Notes: a model not told the origin generated them from the letters alone. DNA of 55,915 bases from Nitrospiria bacterium (GCA_945787655.1 CALZIJ010000017.1:1-55915), one strand, 5' to 3'; positions 27,101-34,802 are shown, counted from the first letter of the stretch. Numbers and translations are program-made.

Positions 27101-28957
27101 CCGGATTCGAAAATGATCATCAATCATCCCAATTGCAGTGAGGCGGAAACCCGGAGCCGTCTTTATTCTGTTTTTGAAAAACAGGGAATCGGCCGGGAAC
27201 GGATAGAGATCATTTGGACACAACACCCAAAGGGCAGTCATTTTTATTATTACAATGAGATGGACGTGATTTTGGACAGTTTCCCGATGACGGGCGGCAC
27301 AACAACCATCGATGCGGTTTGGATGGGTGTGCCTGTTCTGACTCAGGTCGGGGAGATTTATCCACACCGGTTGTCCTATTCCATCCTGAAAAATATCGGG
27401 ATTGATGTTGACGCACTCACCGCCTTCTCGGAAGCCGAATATATTGAAAAAGCCGTGGCGCTGGCAAAGCAGCCCCATCGGATCGTTTCACTCCATCGGG
27501 CCATCGTGAAGGCCTTGCCGCAATCGATTCTGGCAGACCCGGTTCGGGTGACCAGGCAAATGGAGTCGGCCTACATACAGGCTTGGAACAGGAAATACAG
27601 GGAACAGCCGATCAGTCGAAAAATCAAGGAAAACAAAGTCTGTTACCTCCCGCTTTCCGGGGGCGTCGAGATTGCGGTACGAGATTGCGTGGATGAATTG
27701 GAAACCTATGTCATTAAAGAGCAAAAAGGATGGTTCGACCCGGAATATCATTTTATCCAAAACCTGGTTCAACCGGGGATGCAGGTGTTGGATATCGAGA
27801 GCGGCGTTGGTGTGTATGCGGTCCCTCTGGCCTGCAAAGTAGGACAAACCGGACAGGTTTGGGCCTTGACCTCAGCGGCAAGCGATGCCCAGTATCTTCA
27901 GTTTAGCAAGGGGAAAAATGCTGGTATCTCACTCGAAATCATACATGAATCTGCCCAACACTTCGAGCTGGATGGAGAAAAGGCCACGGAGGTATTTTCA
28001 AAGGTAGATTTCATTCGGATTGCTGAGGCAGAACCTGTTTTGGACCTGATTTCCCGTGGGCGGTCTTTTTTAAAAAACCGCTCCCCATTGATTATGTTCC
28101 GCATCCAAGGCCAAAAAAACGATATTCAAGGCGAGGCCGAAGGGGTGTTTAAATCCCTGGGGTATGATGTGTACCGTTTTGTGCCGGGACTCGACATTCT
28201 TGCGCCTTTTTCCAGCTCGGAAAATCTGGACCCTTTTGTGCTGAATCTTTTTGCCATTAAACCGGATGCGGCCGACCGGCTTGCGAGGCAGGATTTCCTT
28301 GTCCCGAACATCCCCTGTCTATCAGCGCTGCCTGGACTGGAAGACACCCTCTGGCAGTATTATTTGGCGATGTTTCCTTTTGCGAAGGACTTAAGTGATT
28401 ACTGGATCGATGCGGAAATAAAAAGTGACTCATGGGAAGAATATTGGGTGGCGCTCAATCTTTATGCCCAATCAAGAGATAAAACGCGTCCTGCGGACGA
28501 ACGGCTTGCCGCGCTGGAGGCCGCTTACAATCTGCTGGTCATTCTGACTGAAAAAGCGGTGACTTTGCCGAGGATATTAAGCTTGATCCGGGTGATGATT
28601 GATCTGGGAAAGCGGGAGACGGCCGTCCATTTTTTAAATCAGGTGGTATCGCTTTTTGAATCAGGAGACCCGGTGGAACTTAATGAACCGTTTTTGATGT
28701 TGTGTGACGAAGATGCCGCCGTCAACCCGGGAGAACATTTTGCGGAGTGGCTTTTTGCCTCCGTTTTAAAACAAAGGGAAAAAATAAGAGCCTTCTCGAC
28801 CTATTTTACAGGAGAGCCATCGATTAATATTTATGAAGCGATTCGGGAAACGCCTTTTTATTCCGAAGAAATAGATGCCTTACTGGATTTGATTCGACTT
28901 CGCAGGGCCGGGGCTGAAACAGTGCTGAGCGATAAAAAAAGGGCCAGCTCATGTTGA
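24131..28957 (+). CDS. Giant glycosyltransferase: two SPINDLY/OGT modules plus degenerate FkbM-like domain
   Basis: The downstream frame encodes 1608 residues; joined to the upstream TPR piece the protein would be about 1720. The order is: end of TPRs; OGT module A (residues about 100-490, starting MRIAYLSGDFREHV); about five TPRs (498-690); OGT module B (about 795-1155, LKIGYLSPDFHEHV); a methyltransferase-like domain (about 1160-1390); and a helical tail. Both OGT modules keep the His of the first motif, PYTSG, the NPYKL/NLYKL Lys and TGGTTT. The methyltransferase motif reads VLDIESGVGVYAVPL, and the usual acidic DAEG block is IAEAEPVLD, so activity is doubtful. The GTG at 24131 is only nominal. 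The gene overlaps csrA by 7 bases. The probable role is serial glycosylation of flagellin. Confidence 0.87.
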   Translation: MLRNFLLARFGKGNKSEMMSMIVELLNLPDAGRAYFPMFSLAKRHCFWQIAEPMVPKVLDQISKGQADYSALEMSNLDLLAVPGIPYQTLLDIHRATGEILEGKRMRSPFTRHDRAKQETSRMRIAYLSGDFREHVINTFIRGLFNFHDREHFEIYCYSNTEGEDATTAQYQQSADAFIDIKHMTDVEVAERIHADGIHLLINLAGYTNRSRMEILSYKAAPVQMMYLGYPYTSGMSSVDYFISDPYLDGPKNAPYFMEQQLRLPESFVTFDRLLEQEIAPDPPFKQKGHLSFGCLVNPYKLTSEVVKVWSRILLAVPGSRIILNNPHYDFDQMREQVLSAFEGEGIDRARVDIVWGKHESGVHLRYYNDLDIALDTFPLTGGTTTHEALWMGVPLVTCVGDIYPHRLSYTILSNAGMDLAELIAFSTEEYIEKAVALAKNPDRIEALHQDIPKYLKTSIQCDPLKHTQHMEAAYLEAWNRKFPDAPIQFETEAQTDVPVVERLYNKALTAVENGRYNESKSLCRKIFKVDPENIETLALLGSVHLIEKNYRAAQECFELVLSVYPTHMNALNNLGLVYFEESRDFEAAKKCFKQVLKTQPGHVNSLMNLGNVHRALHEIVEAEACYREALRVEPENGNLLNNLGSLHARKGMFSEARGFYQKALRVFPDRPEILSNLMTMNRALGDHQAALTLVPRVLAMPEPGHALFPAYNCAKMYCFWDESTQLLPQIKEAIQKESVNMEAFIELNLALLATPGISSASHLDIHQKAARMIDKHRISNAYSNFPVPMKRTGRLKIGYLSPDFHEHVSNVCFRGLINFHDRDLFEIICYSNTDIEDEIAAQYRAASDHFVNVSRMSDKALADRIYQDGIHFLVDLAGYTTNGRLGVLSYRPAPIQMMYLGYPYTSGASFVDYFISDPYLNGPENAEYFAEKQLCLPNSFMSFSSLKEQPIDPVRPYEKNGFVTFGSMNNLYKLSPELITVWSRILNQVPDSKMIINHPNCSEAETRSRLYSVFEKQGIGRERIEIIWTQHPKGSHFYYYNEMDVILDSFPMTGGTTTIDAVWMGVPVLTQVGEIYPHRLSYSILKNIGIDVDALTAFSEAEYIEKAVALAKQPHRIVSLHRAIVKALPQSILADPVRVTRQMESAYIQAWNRKYREQPISRKIKENKVCYLPLSGGVEIAVRDCVDELETYVIKEQKGWFDPEYHFIQNLVQPGMQVLDIESGVGVYAVPLACKVGQTGQVWALTSAASDAQYLQFSKGKNAGISLEIIHESAQHFELDGEKATEVFSKVDFIRIAEAEPVLDLISRGRSFLKNRSPLIMFRIQGQKNDIQGEAEGVFKSLGYDVYRFVPGLDILAPFSSSENLDPFVLNLFAIKPDAADRLARQDFLVPNIPCLSALPGLEDTLWQYYLAMFPFAKDLSDYWIDAEIKSDSWEEYWVALNLYAQSRDKTRPADERLAALEAAYNLLVILTEKAVTLPRILSLIRVMIDLGKRETAVHFLNQVVSLFESGDPVELNEPFLMLCDEDAAVNPGEHFAEWLFASVLKQREKIRAFSTYFTGEPSINIYEAIRETPFYSEEIDALLDLIRLRRAGAETVLSDKKRASSC

Positions 28958-29244
28958 TATTGAGGCGAAAGGCCGGAGAGGCCATATCAATCGGCGAAGA
29001 TGTCCGGGTGGTTATTGTAGATATTCAAGGCAATCAAGTCAAAGTCGGTGTAGACGCCCCATCCGGTGTTGCGATTTACCGGGATGAAGTCCTGGCAAAA
29101 ATCAAGGCGGAAAACATTAAATCGGCAAACATGGCCCCCGAATTTTTTCAAACCGACTTTATTCAGGATATTTTAAAAAATGTCCCAAAAAGAAACGATG
29201 AAAACGACAAGAGAGGTTTGAAGGAGGAAGACGGTGAAGATTGA
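28951..29244 (+). CDS. csrA: Carbon storage regulator CsrA with C-terminal extension
   Basis: This is an RNA-binding translational regulator that recognises GGA in hairpin loops. Residues 1-50 are canonical (MLILRRKAGEAISIGEDVRV, VKVGVDAPSGVAIYRDEV, including the RNA-contacting Leu4 and Arg-rich patch). At 97 residues it is about 30 longer than most CsrA; the charged tail (KNVPKRNDENDKRGLKEEDG) is hydrophilic and of unknown role. It overlaps the glycosyltransferase gene by 7 bases and fliW by 11. The next two genes are fliW and fliC, the same setting in which CsrA represses flagellin in Bacillus. Confidence 0.95.
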   Translation: MLILRRKAGEAISIGEDVRVVIVDIQGNQVKVGVDAPSGVAIYRDEVLAKIKAENIKSANMAPEFFQTDFIQDILKNVPKRNDENDKRGLKEEDGED

Positions 29245-29674
29245 GATTGAAAGCGTTAAACTGGGACCGTTGGTGGTGGAATCTGACTTGCTGCTCACCT
29301 TTCCGGAAGGCATCCCCGGTTTTCCCGAGATCAAACGGTATGCGCTGATTCCCCATGCCGAAAACAGTCCATTTTCATGGCTCCAGGCGTTTACGGACCC
29401 TGAGCTGGCTTTTTTGATTACCGATCCGCTTATTTTTATCCCGGAATATCAGCCTAAGCTGCCAAAGGAAGAAATCAAGGCCCTTAAGCCGGAGAACCTC
29501 GATGCCCTCATCGTTCTTGCGATGGTGTCCATCCCGCCTCAAAACCCCAATCAGGCCACAGCGAATTTAATGGCCCCGGTTTGTATCAATCAGAAGAATC
29601 GGCTTGGAAAGCAGGTGATATTACAGCGTTCAAAATTTTCACATCAAACCCACTTATTTTCCGATAGATCTTAA
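29234..29674 (+). CDS. fliW: Flagellar assembly factor FliW
   Basis: A 146-residue partner protein that binds CsrA and flagellin and thereby frees flagellin mRNA when flagellin has been exported (established in Bacillus). The family start (VESDLLLTFPEGIPGFPEIK) and the blocks WLQAFTDPELAFLITDP, IVLAMVSIP and NLMAPVCINQKNRLGKQVIL are all typical. The start is GTG at 29234, overlapping csrA by 11 bases, with AGGAGG about 6 bases upstream. The pair csrA-fliW directly before fliC strongly suggests homeostatic control of flagellin. Confidence 0.96.
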   Translation: MKIEIESVKLGPLVVESDLLLTFPEGIPGFPEIKRYALIPHAENSPFSWLQAFTDPELAFLITDPLIFIPEYQPKLPKEEIKALKPENLDALIVLAMVSIPPQNPNQATANLMAPVCINQKNRLGKQVILQRSKFSHQTHLFSDRS

Positions 29675-29691
29675 AAATTTTCTGATTTCCC

Positions 29692-29719
29692 TAAAGTTTT
29701 CTCAATAAACCTCCGATAA
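29692..29719 (+). promoter_or_regulatory. Sigma-28 promoter of flagellin gene
   Basis: TAAAGTTT, 12 bases, then TCCGATAA match the sigma-28 consensus with one extra spacer base. The spacing is identical to that of the flgM promoter. The start point would lie near 29726, giving a leader of about 77 bases that includes the CsrA-type hairpin. Confidence 0.88.
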
Positions 29720-29762
29720 GACGAAGTGAAGTCGAGAAGTGTACGCTGCTTTTCGATCATGT

Positions 29763-29795
29763 AGGCAGGGATGCCTGTTATAACAATCAAGGAGG
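29763..29795 (+). promoter_or_regulatory. CsrA-type binding sites in the fliC leader
   Basis: AGGCA (29763-29767) pairs perfectly with TGCCT (29772-29776), presenting GGGA (ANGGA: AGGGA at 29767-29771) in the loop, as CsrA prefers. A second ANGGA (AAGGA, 29789-29793) is part of the ribosome site AGGAGG (29790-29795). Two sites about 20 bases apart, one covering the Shine-Dalgarno sequence, is the layout seen in the Bacillus hag leader. Function is inferred from this layout and from csrA-fliW next door. Confidence 0.75.
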
Positions 29796-29802
29796 ATAAA
29801 AA

Positions 29803-31269
29803 ATGGGTCTTTCAGTTAATGTTAATATTCCTTCGTTAAACGCGCAAAGGAATTTAAATAAATCTCAAGGGGGTCTGGCCACAGCGCTTCAGCGCCTTTC
29901 TTCAGGTCTTCGGCTTAATAGTGCAAAAGATGACGCGGCGGGAATCGCAATTGCGTCCCGTTTTACCACCCAGATTCGTGGGTTAAATGTCGCAGCCCGG
30001 AATGCAAACGATGGTATTTCGCTCTCACAAACAGCGGAAGGGGCCTTGAATGAGGTCATCAACAACCTTCAACGTATTCGTGAGCTGGCGGTCCAATCTG
30101 CAAACTCGACCAACAGTGCAACAGACCGGACGGCCTTGAATGCAGAGGCTACAGCCTTGGTTAATGAAATTGACCGTGTAGCGCAAAACACAAACTTTAA
30201 CGGTGTGACGTTGCTGGACGGCACCTTTACATCTCAGGATTTTCAGGTTGGTGCAAATGGAGGTGGTTCGAACGTCATTTCGATTACTGATATTGCCAGT
30301 GCACGGACTTCTGCTCTGGGTGTGGGTTCAGGTTCAAGCTATTCTACAAGTGATACCAATAACCAGGCCACCACGACGACGCTCGCGGCAGGAGATGTGA
30401 CCATTAACGGCTATCAGGTCGGTGCCACATCGTCTGACGGGGTTTCCTATTCGAACGCTCTTGGAAGCGCGATCGCAAAAGTCTCGGCGATTAATGCGAT
30501 TTCAGGAGATACCAATGTCACCGCAACAGTCGATGCCACTGCGGTTAATGGCGCCGCCATTGCGAGTACGCAGGCGATATCTGCCGGTGATGTGTTGTTA
30601 AATGGGGTTGATTTGGGCGCTTTTGACGCTGCAACGGCCGCGACACGAAGCAATGATCTGGCCGCTAAAATCAACTCGGTCAGTGCCCAGACCGGTGTGA
30701 CCGCGACCTTTGGTACCAGTACCAATGGTGGTGTGACCTTAAGTGCGGCCGATGGTCGTAATGTTACGCTTGAAGTGACCGATACGACAGCCGCTTCAAG
30801 AACCGGGTTCACCACTGGAACGAATACCACAGTGGCGACCTTTGATTTGAGTTCGACCGATTCGGGCGGGATCACAATCGGGGGGACCGCAGCCGGACTC
30901 GCTGCGGCGGGTTTTGGTTCAGGTGGCTATCAATCCGCAACGGCGACCGTTGGGGCGGGTGTTTCCTCACTCGACTTAACCACCAGCAGCGGCGCGACCA
31001 ATGCCTTGACCATTATTGACTCGGCCTTGGCGACGGTGAACTCTTCACGGGGTGACCTGGGTGCGATTCAAAACCGGTTTTCTTCGACGATTGTGAGTAT
31101 TCAGACAACGGCGGAAAACCTTTCGGCATCCAGAAGCCGTATTCAAGATGCGGATTTTGCCCAAGAGACAGCGGCTTTGGCCCGAGGTCAAATTTTGCAG
31201 CAATCGGGTATTGCCATTCTTGCGCAAGCGAATACCTTGCCGCAGAGTGTGCTGGCCCTGCTGCAGTAA
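29803..31269 (+). CDS. fliC: Flagellin FliC
   Basis: This is the filament protein, 488 residues. N-terminal D0/D1 signatures are clear (LQRLSSGLRLNSAKDDAAGI, LSQTAEGALNEVINNLQRI), and so is the C-terminus (GDLGAIQNRFSSTIVSI, then ARGQILQQSGIAILAQAN, ending LLQ). The central part (about residues 165-400) is rich in Ser, Thr, Ala and Gly with flagellin-IN-type repeats (AGDVTINGYQVGA, AGDVLLNGVDLGAF), and would offer many O-glycosylation sites for the GT41 enzymes encoded upstream. It has its own sigma-28 promoter, a CsrA-type leader and a strong AGGAGG site. No second flagellin is in the window. Confidence 0.98.
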   Translation: MGLSVNVNIPSLNAQRNLNKSQGGLATALQRLSSGLRLNSAKDDAAGIAIASRFTTQIRGLNVAARNANDGISLSQTAEGALNEVINNLQRIRELAVQSANSTNSATDRTALNAEATALVNEIDRVAQNTNFNGVTLLDGTFTSQDFQVGANGGGSNVISITDIASARTSALGVGSGSSYSTSDTNNQATTTTLAAGDVTINGYQVGATSSDGVSYSNALGSAIAKVSAINAISGDTNVTATVDATAVNGAAIASTQAISAGDVLLNGVDLGAFDAATAATRSNDLAAKINSVSAQTGVTATFGTSTNGGVTLSAADGRNVTLEVTDTTAASRTGFTTGTNTTVATFDLSSTDSGGITIGGTAAGLAAAGFGSGGYQSATATVGAGVSSLDLTTSSGATNALTIIDSALATVNSSRGDLGAIQNRFSSTIVSIQTTAENLSASRSRIQDADFAQETAALARGQILQQSGIAILAQANTLPQSVLALLQ

Positions 31270-31300
31270 TGGCAAGTCAGTCAACATGAATAATATGTTG

Positions 31301-31328
31301 CGCCGGGAGAGCCTGCGCTCTCCCGGCG
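31301..31328 (+). terminator. GC-rich hairpin after fliC, without T-tract
   Basis: CGCCGGGAGAG (31301-31311) pairs over 11 perfect base pairs with 31318-31328 across a 6-base loop. No T-run follows, so it may pause transcription or protect the 3' end of fliC mRNA, allowing high flagellin expression with lower expression of flaG and fliD. Confidence 0.6.
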
Positions 31329-31356
31329 TCAATGCCGATTAAGTCGGAGGATAAAC

Positions 31357-31752
31357 ATGAGTACAATAAATTCTATCCCTCAGGCTGTACCGCCGTTGGC
31401 CGGCTCGTCGCCCTCTTCGCAAAGTACGCGTAGAGAAAAATTGCCCAATAACGGGCAAAATATTCCTCCTGTTTTTCAGAATCAAGTGACAGGAAGAGCG
31501 GAACCAAGAGAAGGAGCGGCTGAGGCGACGCGTGAGGCACTCCAAAAAGCGGTTAACAACCTGAACGATTATGCTTTAAATCTAAAACGGAATTTGCAAT
31601 TTACCATTGATGAGGAACTGGATCGCCCGATCATAAGGGTTATAGATACCGAGACCGATCAGGTCATTCGTCAAATTCCATCTGAAGAGGTGCTTTCAAT
31701 TGCCCGCCGGACTGAAACAGCGGCCAGTGCGATTCTTGATGTGCTTGCCTGA
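31357..31752 (+). CDS. flaG: FlaG family protein
   Basis: A 131-residue small protein of the FlaG family, linked in other bacteria to filament length. The first half is low-complexity and polar. The second half carries the family core: AVNNLNDYALNLKRNLQFTI, then the DEELDRPIIRVIDTETDQVI-like stretch and IRQIPSEEVLSIAR at the C-terminus. The ATG follows GGAGGATAAAC. It is positioned between fliC and fliD, as usual. Confidence 0.93.
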   Translation: MSTINSIPQAVPPLAGSSPSSQSTRREKLPNNGQNIPPVFQNQVTGRAEPREGAAEATREALQKAVNNLNDYALNLKRNLQFTIDEELDRPIIRVIDTETDQVIRQIPSEEVLSIARRTETAASAILDVLA

Positions 31753-31942
31753 AGGTTAGGCATCAAAGATGCATTATCAAAGTGAAAGTGCCGATCAAGC
31801 CCTGAGCGCATTTTTGAAAAGAATGGGTATCGGGTGAAACGCTATTTTTGCGTCTAAAAAACCTGTATCCGTTTAGAAGGTGGCGTATTTGGAAATAAAG
31901 AATCAGAGGAATTGAATTGACCTTATCTAAGGGACATTAAAC

Positions 31943-33964
31943 ATGGCTATTGCTTCTCCAGGAATCGGTTCAAATCTTGACATTAATGGCATTATTACAA
32001 GCCTGATGGAAATTGAGAGCCGTCCCTTACTCTTCATTGATCAAAAGGAAGCAGGGTTTCAGGCGGAACTGAGTGCATACGGCAGTTTAAAGTCATCCAT
32101 TTCTGCATTTCAAACGGCCGTAAAAGGTTTGAGCGAGATCTCAAAGTATCAAAACCTTACAGCAACACCGGCGGACAGTACCTTATTTACGGCATCTGCG
32201 AACAACACGGCCAACCCAGGCAGCTATTCAGTCGAAACCACTCAATTGGCCGCACAACAAAAACTGGTGGCTGTGGGGCAAGCCAACACATCAGATGCCA
32301 TTGGAACCGGCACACTCACATTCGATTTCGGGACCATTAGCGGGGGGAGTTTTGATTCCGGAACAGGGAAGTACACCGGTTCGACTTTTACCAGTAACGG
32401 CGCGGGGGCCAGTACCGTTACGATCGATACAACCAATCATTCCCTTTCAGGGATTCGGGATGCGATTAATGCCGCGGATATGGGAGTCACGGCGACTATC
32501 GTCAATGATGGCAGTGCGTCAACGCCTTATCGCTTATCCCTGACCTCTGATGATATTGGATTAAAGAACAGTATTAAAATATCGGTGTCCGGGGATGTCG
32601 CGTTGTCCAATCTTTTGGCGCATGATCCGGCGGCGACCCAAAATTTATCCGAAACCGTCACGGCGGCGGATTCTTCTTTTAAAGTGGACGGCGTTTCCAT
32701 TACAAAATCCTCCAATACCATCACTGATGTGATTGAAGGCGTGACTTTAAACTTGTTGAAAACAAACAGCGGCAGTCCTTCAAACCTGAACATTACCCAG
32801 GATAAAACAACCGTCACCGGGTCAGTCGGCTCCTTTGTGGCCTCTTATAATAGTGTTCGAGAGGCCATTGATGCGTTAACGTCGTATAATTCTACAACGG
32901 AGGAAGCGGCAATTTTGCAAGGAGACACGACCACATTATCTATTGGGACAAAAATTAACCGCATTTTAAATGCATCGGTGACGGCCTTAACCGGGCCATT
33001 GACCACATTGAGTGATGTCGGTATTTCTTTTCAGGATGACGGGACACTGGCTCTGAATTCGACGAAACTTCAGTCTGCGATTGACGATAACTATAATGAT
33101 ATCGCAGGGTTATTCGTTGCACAGGGGAAACCTTCCGATAGTCTGATCAAGTATACCAGCGCAACAAGCGATACGGAGGCCGGGAATTATGCGGTGAACA
33201 TCACAACATTGGCGACCCAGGGAAACACTGTTGGCAGCGCCGCGGCCGGGCTGACCATTACGGCCAGTTCTAACGATGTGATTAATTTAACTGTGGATGA
33301 CACAACGGGTTCGATTACTTTGGCCGCAGGAACTTATGCCAGCGCGAGTGCGCTGGCCACTGAAGTGCAGGCCAAAATAAATGGATTGAAAGCATTTTCT
33401 GATGCAGGGGTTTCCGTTACGGTATCCGAATCGGCCGGAGTGTTGACGATTACCTCGAACGGATACGGCTCGAATTCTAAAGTCAGTGTGACCGGTGGCA
33501 ACGGCGAGACGAATCTGGTGGGGGCAACGCAAACAGACACAACGGGTGTGAATGTTGCGGGAACCATCAATGGCGCAGCCTCAACAGGATTTGGACAGTT
33601 TTTGACCGTTTCGACGGGCAATGCCGCGGCGGGCTTGAAAATCCAGGTGACCGGCGGGGCGACGGGTGCGCGGGGAACGGTGGCTTATTCAGAGGGCTAT
33701 GCGTTTCAGCTCGATGAATTGACCACCGATATATTGAGCTCTAGCGGGACAATTCAAGCCCGAACGGACGGGATTAACGAGAGTATTGACGATCTTGAAG
33801 ACCAGAGAGCTGAAATTAACACCCGATTAATTGATATTGAAGCCAGGTATCGAAAACAGTTTACGGCGCTTGATCTTCTTTTGAGTAACTTCCAGGCAAG
33901 CAGTGAGTTTTTAACGCAGCAATTGGCTTCATTGGCAACATTGCCCAAGACGGGTAAAAAATAA
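31943..33964 (+). CDS. fliD: Flagellar filament cap protein FliD (HAP2)
   Basis: This caps the filament tip and helps flagellin polymerise; 673 residues, at the long end for FliD. The N-terminus has the family start (SPGIGSNLDINGIITSLMEI), the flagellin hook IN motif (DSSFKVDGVSITKSSNTITD), and the C-terminal region ends in a coiled coil (DLEDQRAEINTRLIDIEARY). An extra segment (residues about 400-560) includes ITASSNDVINLTVDD, which resembles the insert in FlgL here, and long Ser/Thr-rich stretches. An AAGGGA site precedes the ATG. fliS follows closely. Confidence 0.95.
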   Translation: MAIASPGIGSNLDINGIITSLMEIESRPLLFIDQKEAGFQAELSAYGSLKSSISAFQTAVKGLSEISKYQNLTATPADSTLFTASANNTANPGSYSVETTQLAAQQKLVAVGQANTSDAIGTGTLTFDFGTISGGSFDSGTGKYTGSTFTSNGAGASTVTIDTTNHSLSGIRDAINAADMGVTATIVNDGSASTPYRLSLTSDDIGLKNSIKISVSGDVALSNLLAHDPAATQNLSETVTAADSSFKVDGVSITKSSNTITDVIEGVTLNLLKTNSGSPSNLNITQDKTTVTGSVGSFVASYNSVREAIDALTSYNSTTEEAAILQGDTTTLSIGTKINRILNASVTALTGPLTTLSDVGISFQDDGTLALNSTKLQSAIDDNYNDIAGLFVAQGKPSDSLIKYTSATSDTEAGNYAVNITTLATQGNTVGSAAAGLTITASSNDVINLTVDDTTGSITLAAGTYASASALATEVQAKINGLKAFSDAGVSVTVSESAGVLTITSNGYGSNSKVSVTGGNGETNLVGATQTDTTGVNVAGTINGAASTGFGQFLTVSTGNAAAGLKIQVTGGATGARGTVAYSEGYAFQLDELTTDILSSSGTIQARTDGINESIDDLEDQRAEINTRLIDIEARYRKQFTALDLLLSNFQASSEFLTQQLASLATLPKTGKK

Positions 33965-34001
33965 GGACATGAACATTCTAGCGAAAGAGGAGAAACGGCC
34001 A

Positions 34002-34448
34002 GTGAATAATAGTTATGTTCAGCAGTATTCCAAAGTGGGCATGGAAACCGGAGTGGCTTCAGCAGATCCGCATCGACTTGTTTTGATGCTTTTCGAAGGA
34101 GCGATTACGGCGATTACGTTTGCAAAAGTGGAAATGCAGCGTCAGAATTATTCCGCCAAAGGGGAGGGCATTTCAAAGGCCATCAGCATTATTGGCGAAC
34201 TGGACGGCAGTCTTAATTTTGAGGCAGGGGGAACACTTGCGGAGAATTTAAGAAATTTGTACGAGTTCATGTCCATTCAATTAGTTGAAGCCAATTTGCA
34301 GAATAATGAAAAAAGGCTGGATCAGGTGATTCAACTGCTTACCGAATTAAAACTGGGCTGGGTCGGGATTACTGAGGATGCAAAAAAAATGTTCCAGGAG
34401 AAAGGCAGAAAAGTATCTGAGGAGGCAGTCAGTTATGGAACAATCTAA
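34002..34448 (+). CDS. fliS: Flagellin export chaperone FliS
   Basis: This binds the flagellin C-terminus in the cytoplasm and prevents early polymerisation; about 148 residues. The family core is clear (SADPHRLVLMLFEGAITAI, then FEAGGTLAENLRNLYEFM and ELKLGWVGI). The GTG at 34002 is preferred because it follows GAGGAG at good distance and gives the usual start (NNSYVQQYSKV); the frame is open from an ATG at 33969 that has AAGGA almost touching it. It overlaps the fliT-like gene by 14 bases. Confidence 0.94.
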   Translation: MNNSYVQQYSKVGMETGVASADPHRLVLMLFEGAITAITFAKVEMQRQNYSAKGEGISKAISIIGELDGSLNFEAGGTLAENLRNLYEFMSIQLVEANLQNNEKRLDQVIQLLTELKLGWVGITEDAKKMFQEKGRKVSEEAVSYGTI

Positions 34449-34776
34449 TCCGATTGGAACGAAGGAATTGGAGATTTATGAATCCATTTGTGACTTGTCA
34501 GAAAAAATGCTGTCTGTGGCAAAACGAGGGGATTGGGATGCCATTACTTCTATCGAAAAAAAAAGGACGCGTCTGATTAGCACGGTTCAAACGATGACAA
34601 CGCAGAGCCTGTCAGAAAATGAAGAGACGACACGTAAAGTGGATTTGATTCAAAGAATCCTTTCTGCCGATGCAATGACGAAGGTTTTTGTTCAAGAGCG
34701 TATGAAATTATTAAAAAAGGGATTCCATACCGAGAGAAAGCTCCTGAATACCTATAAGCAAAAAGTATTGTCCTAG
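34435..34776 (+). CDS. fliT: FliT-like flagellar export chaperone
   Basis: A 113-residue, highly charged, all-helical protein immediately after fliS. Size, helical character (KELEIYESICDLSEKMLSVA, WDAITSIEKKRTRLI) and position match FliT, the chaperone for FliD. Sequence similarity in this family is low, so the name rests largely on context. The ATG at 34435 lies behind AGGAGG and overlaps the fliS end; the frame is open upstream to 34378 without a start signal. It is the last gene of the flagellar region and is followed by a terminator. Confidence 0.78.
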   Translation: MEQSNPIGTKELEIYESICDLSEKMLSVAKRGDWDAITSIEKKRTRLISTVQTMTTQSLSENEETTRKVDLIQRILSADAMTKVFVQERMKLLKKGFHTERKLLNTYKQKVLS

Positions 34777-34802
34777 GGTTTTCATACAAATGCATTAAGG
34801 TT

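Noticed and set aside
31330-31345. GCCGATTA before flaG as a sigma-28 -10 box
   Set aside because: No TAAA-like -35 sequence is found 15-16 bases upstream; that space is occupied by the fliC 3' hairpin.
31786-31798. GCCGATCA before fliD as a sigma-28 -10 box
   Set aside because: The bases at the -35 position read GCAT, and the spacing to nearby AAAG runs is wrong.
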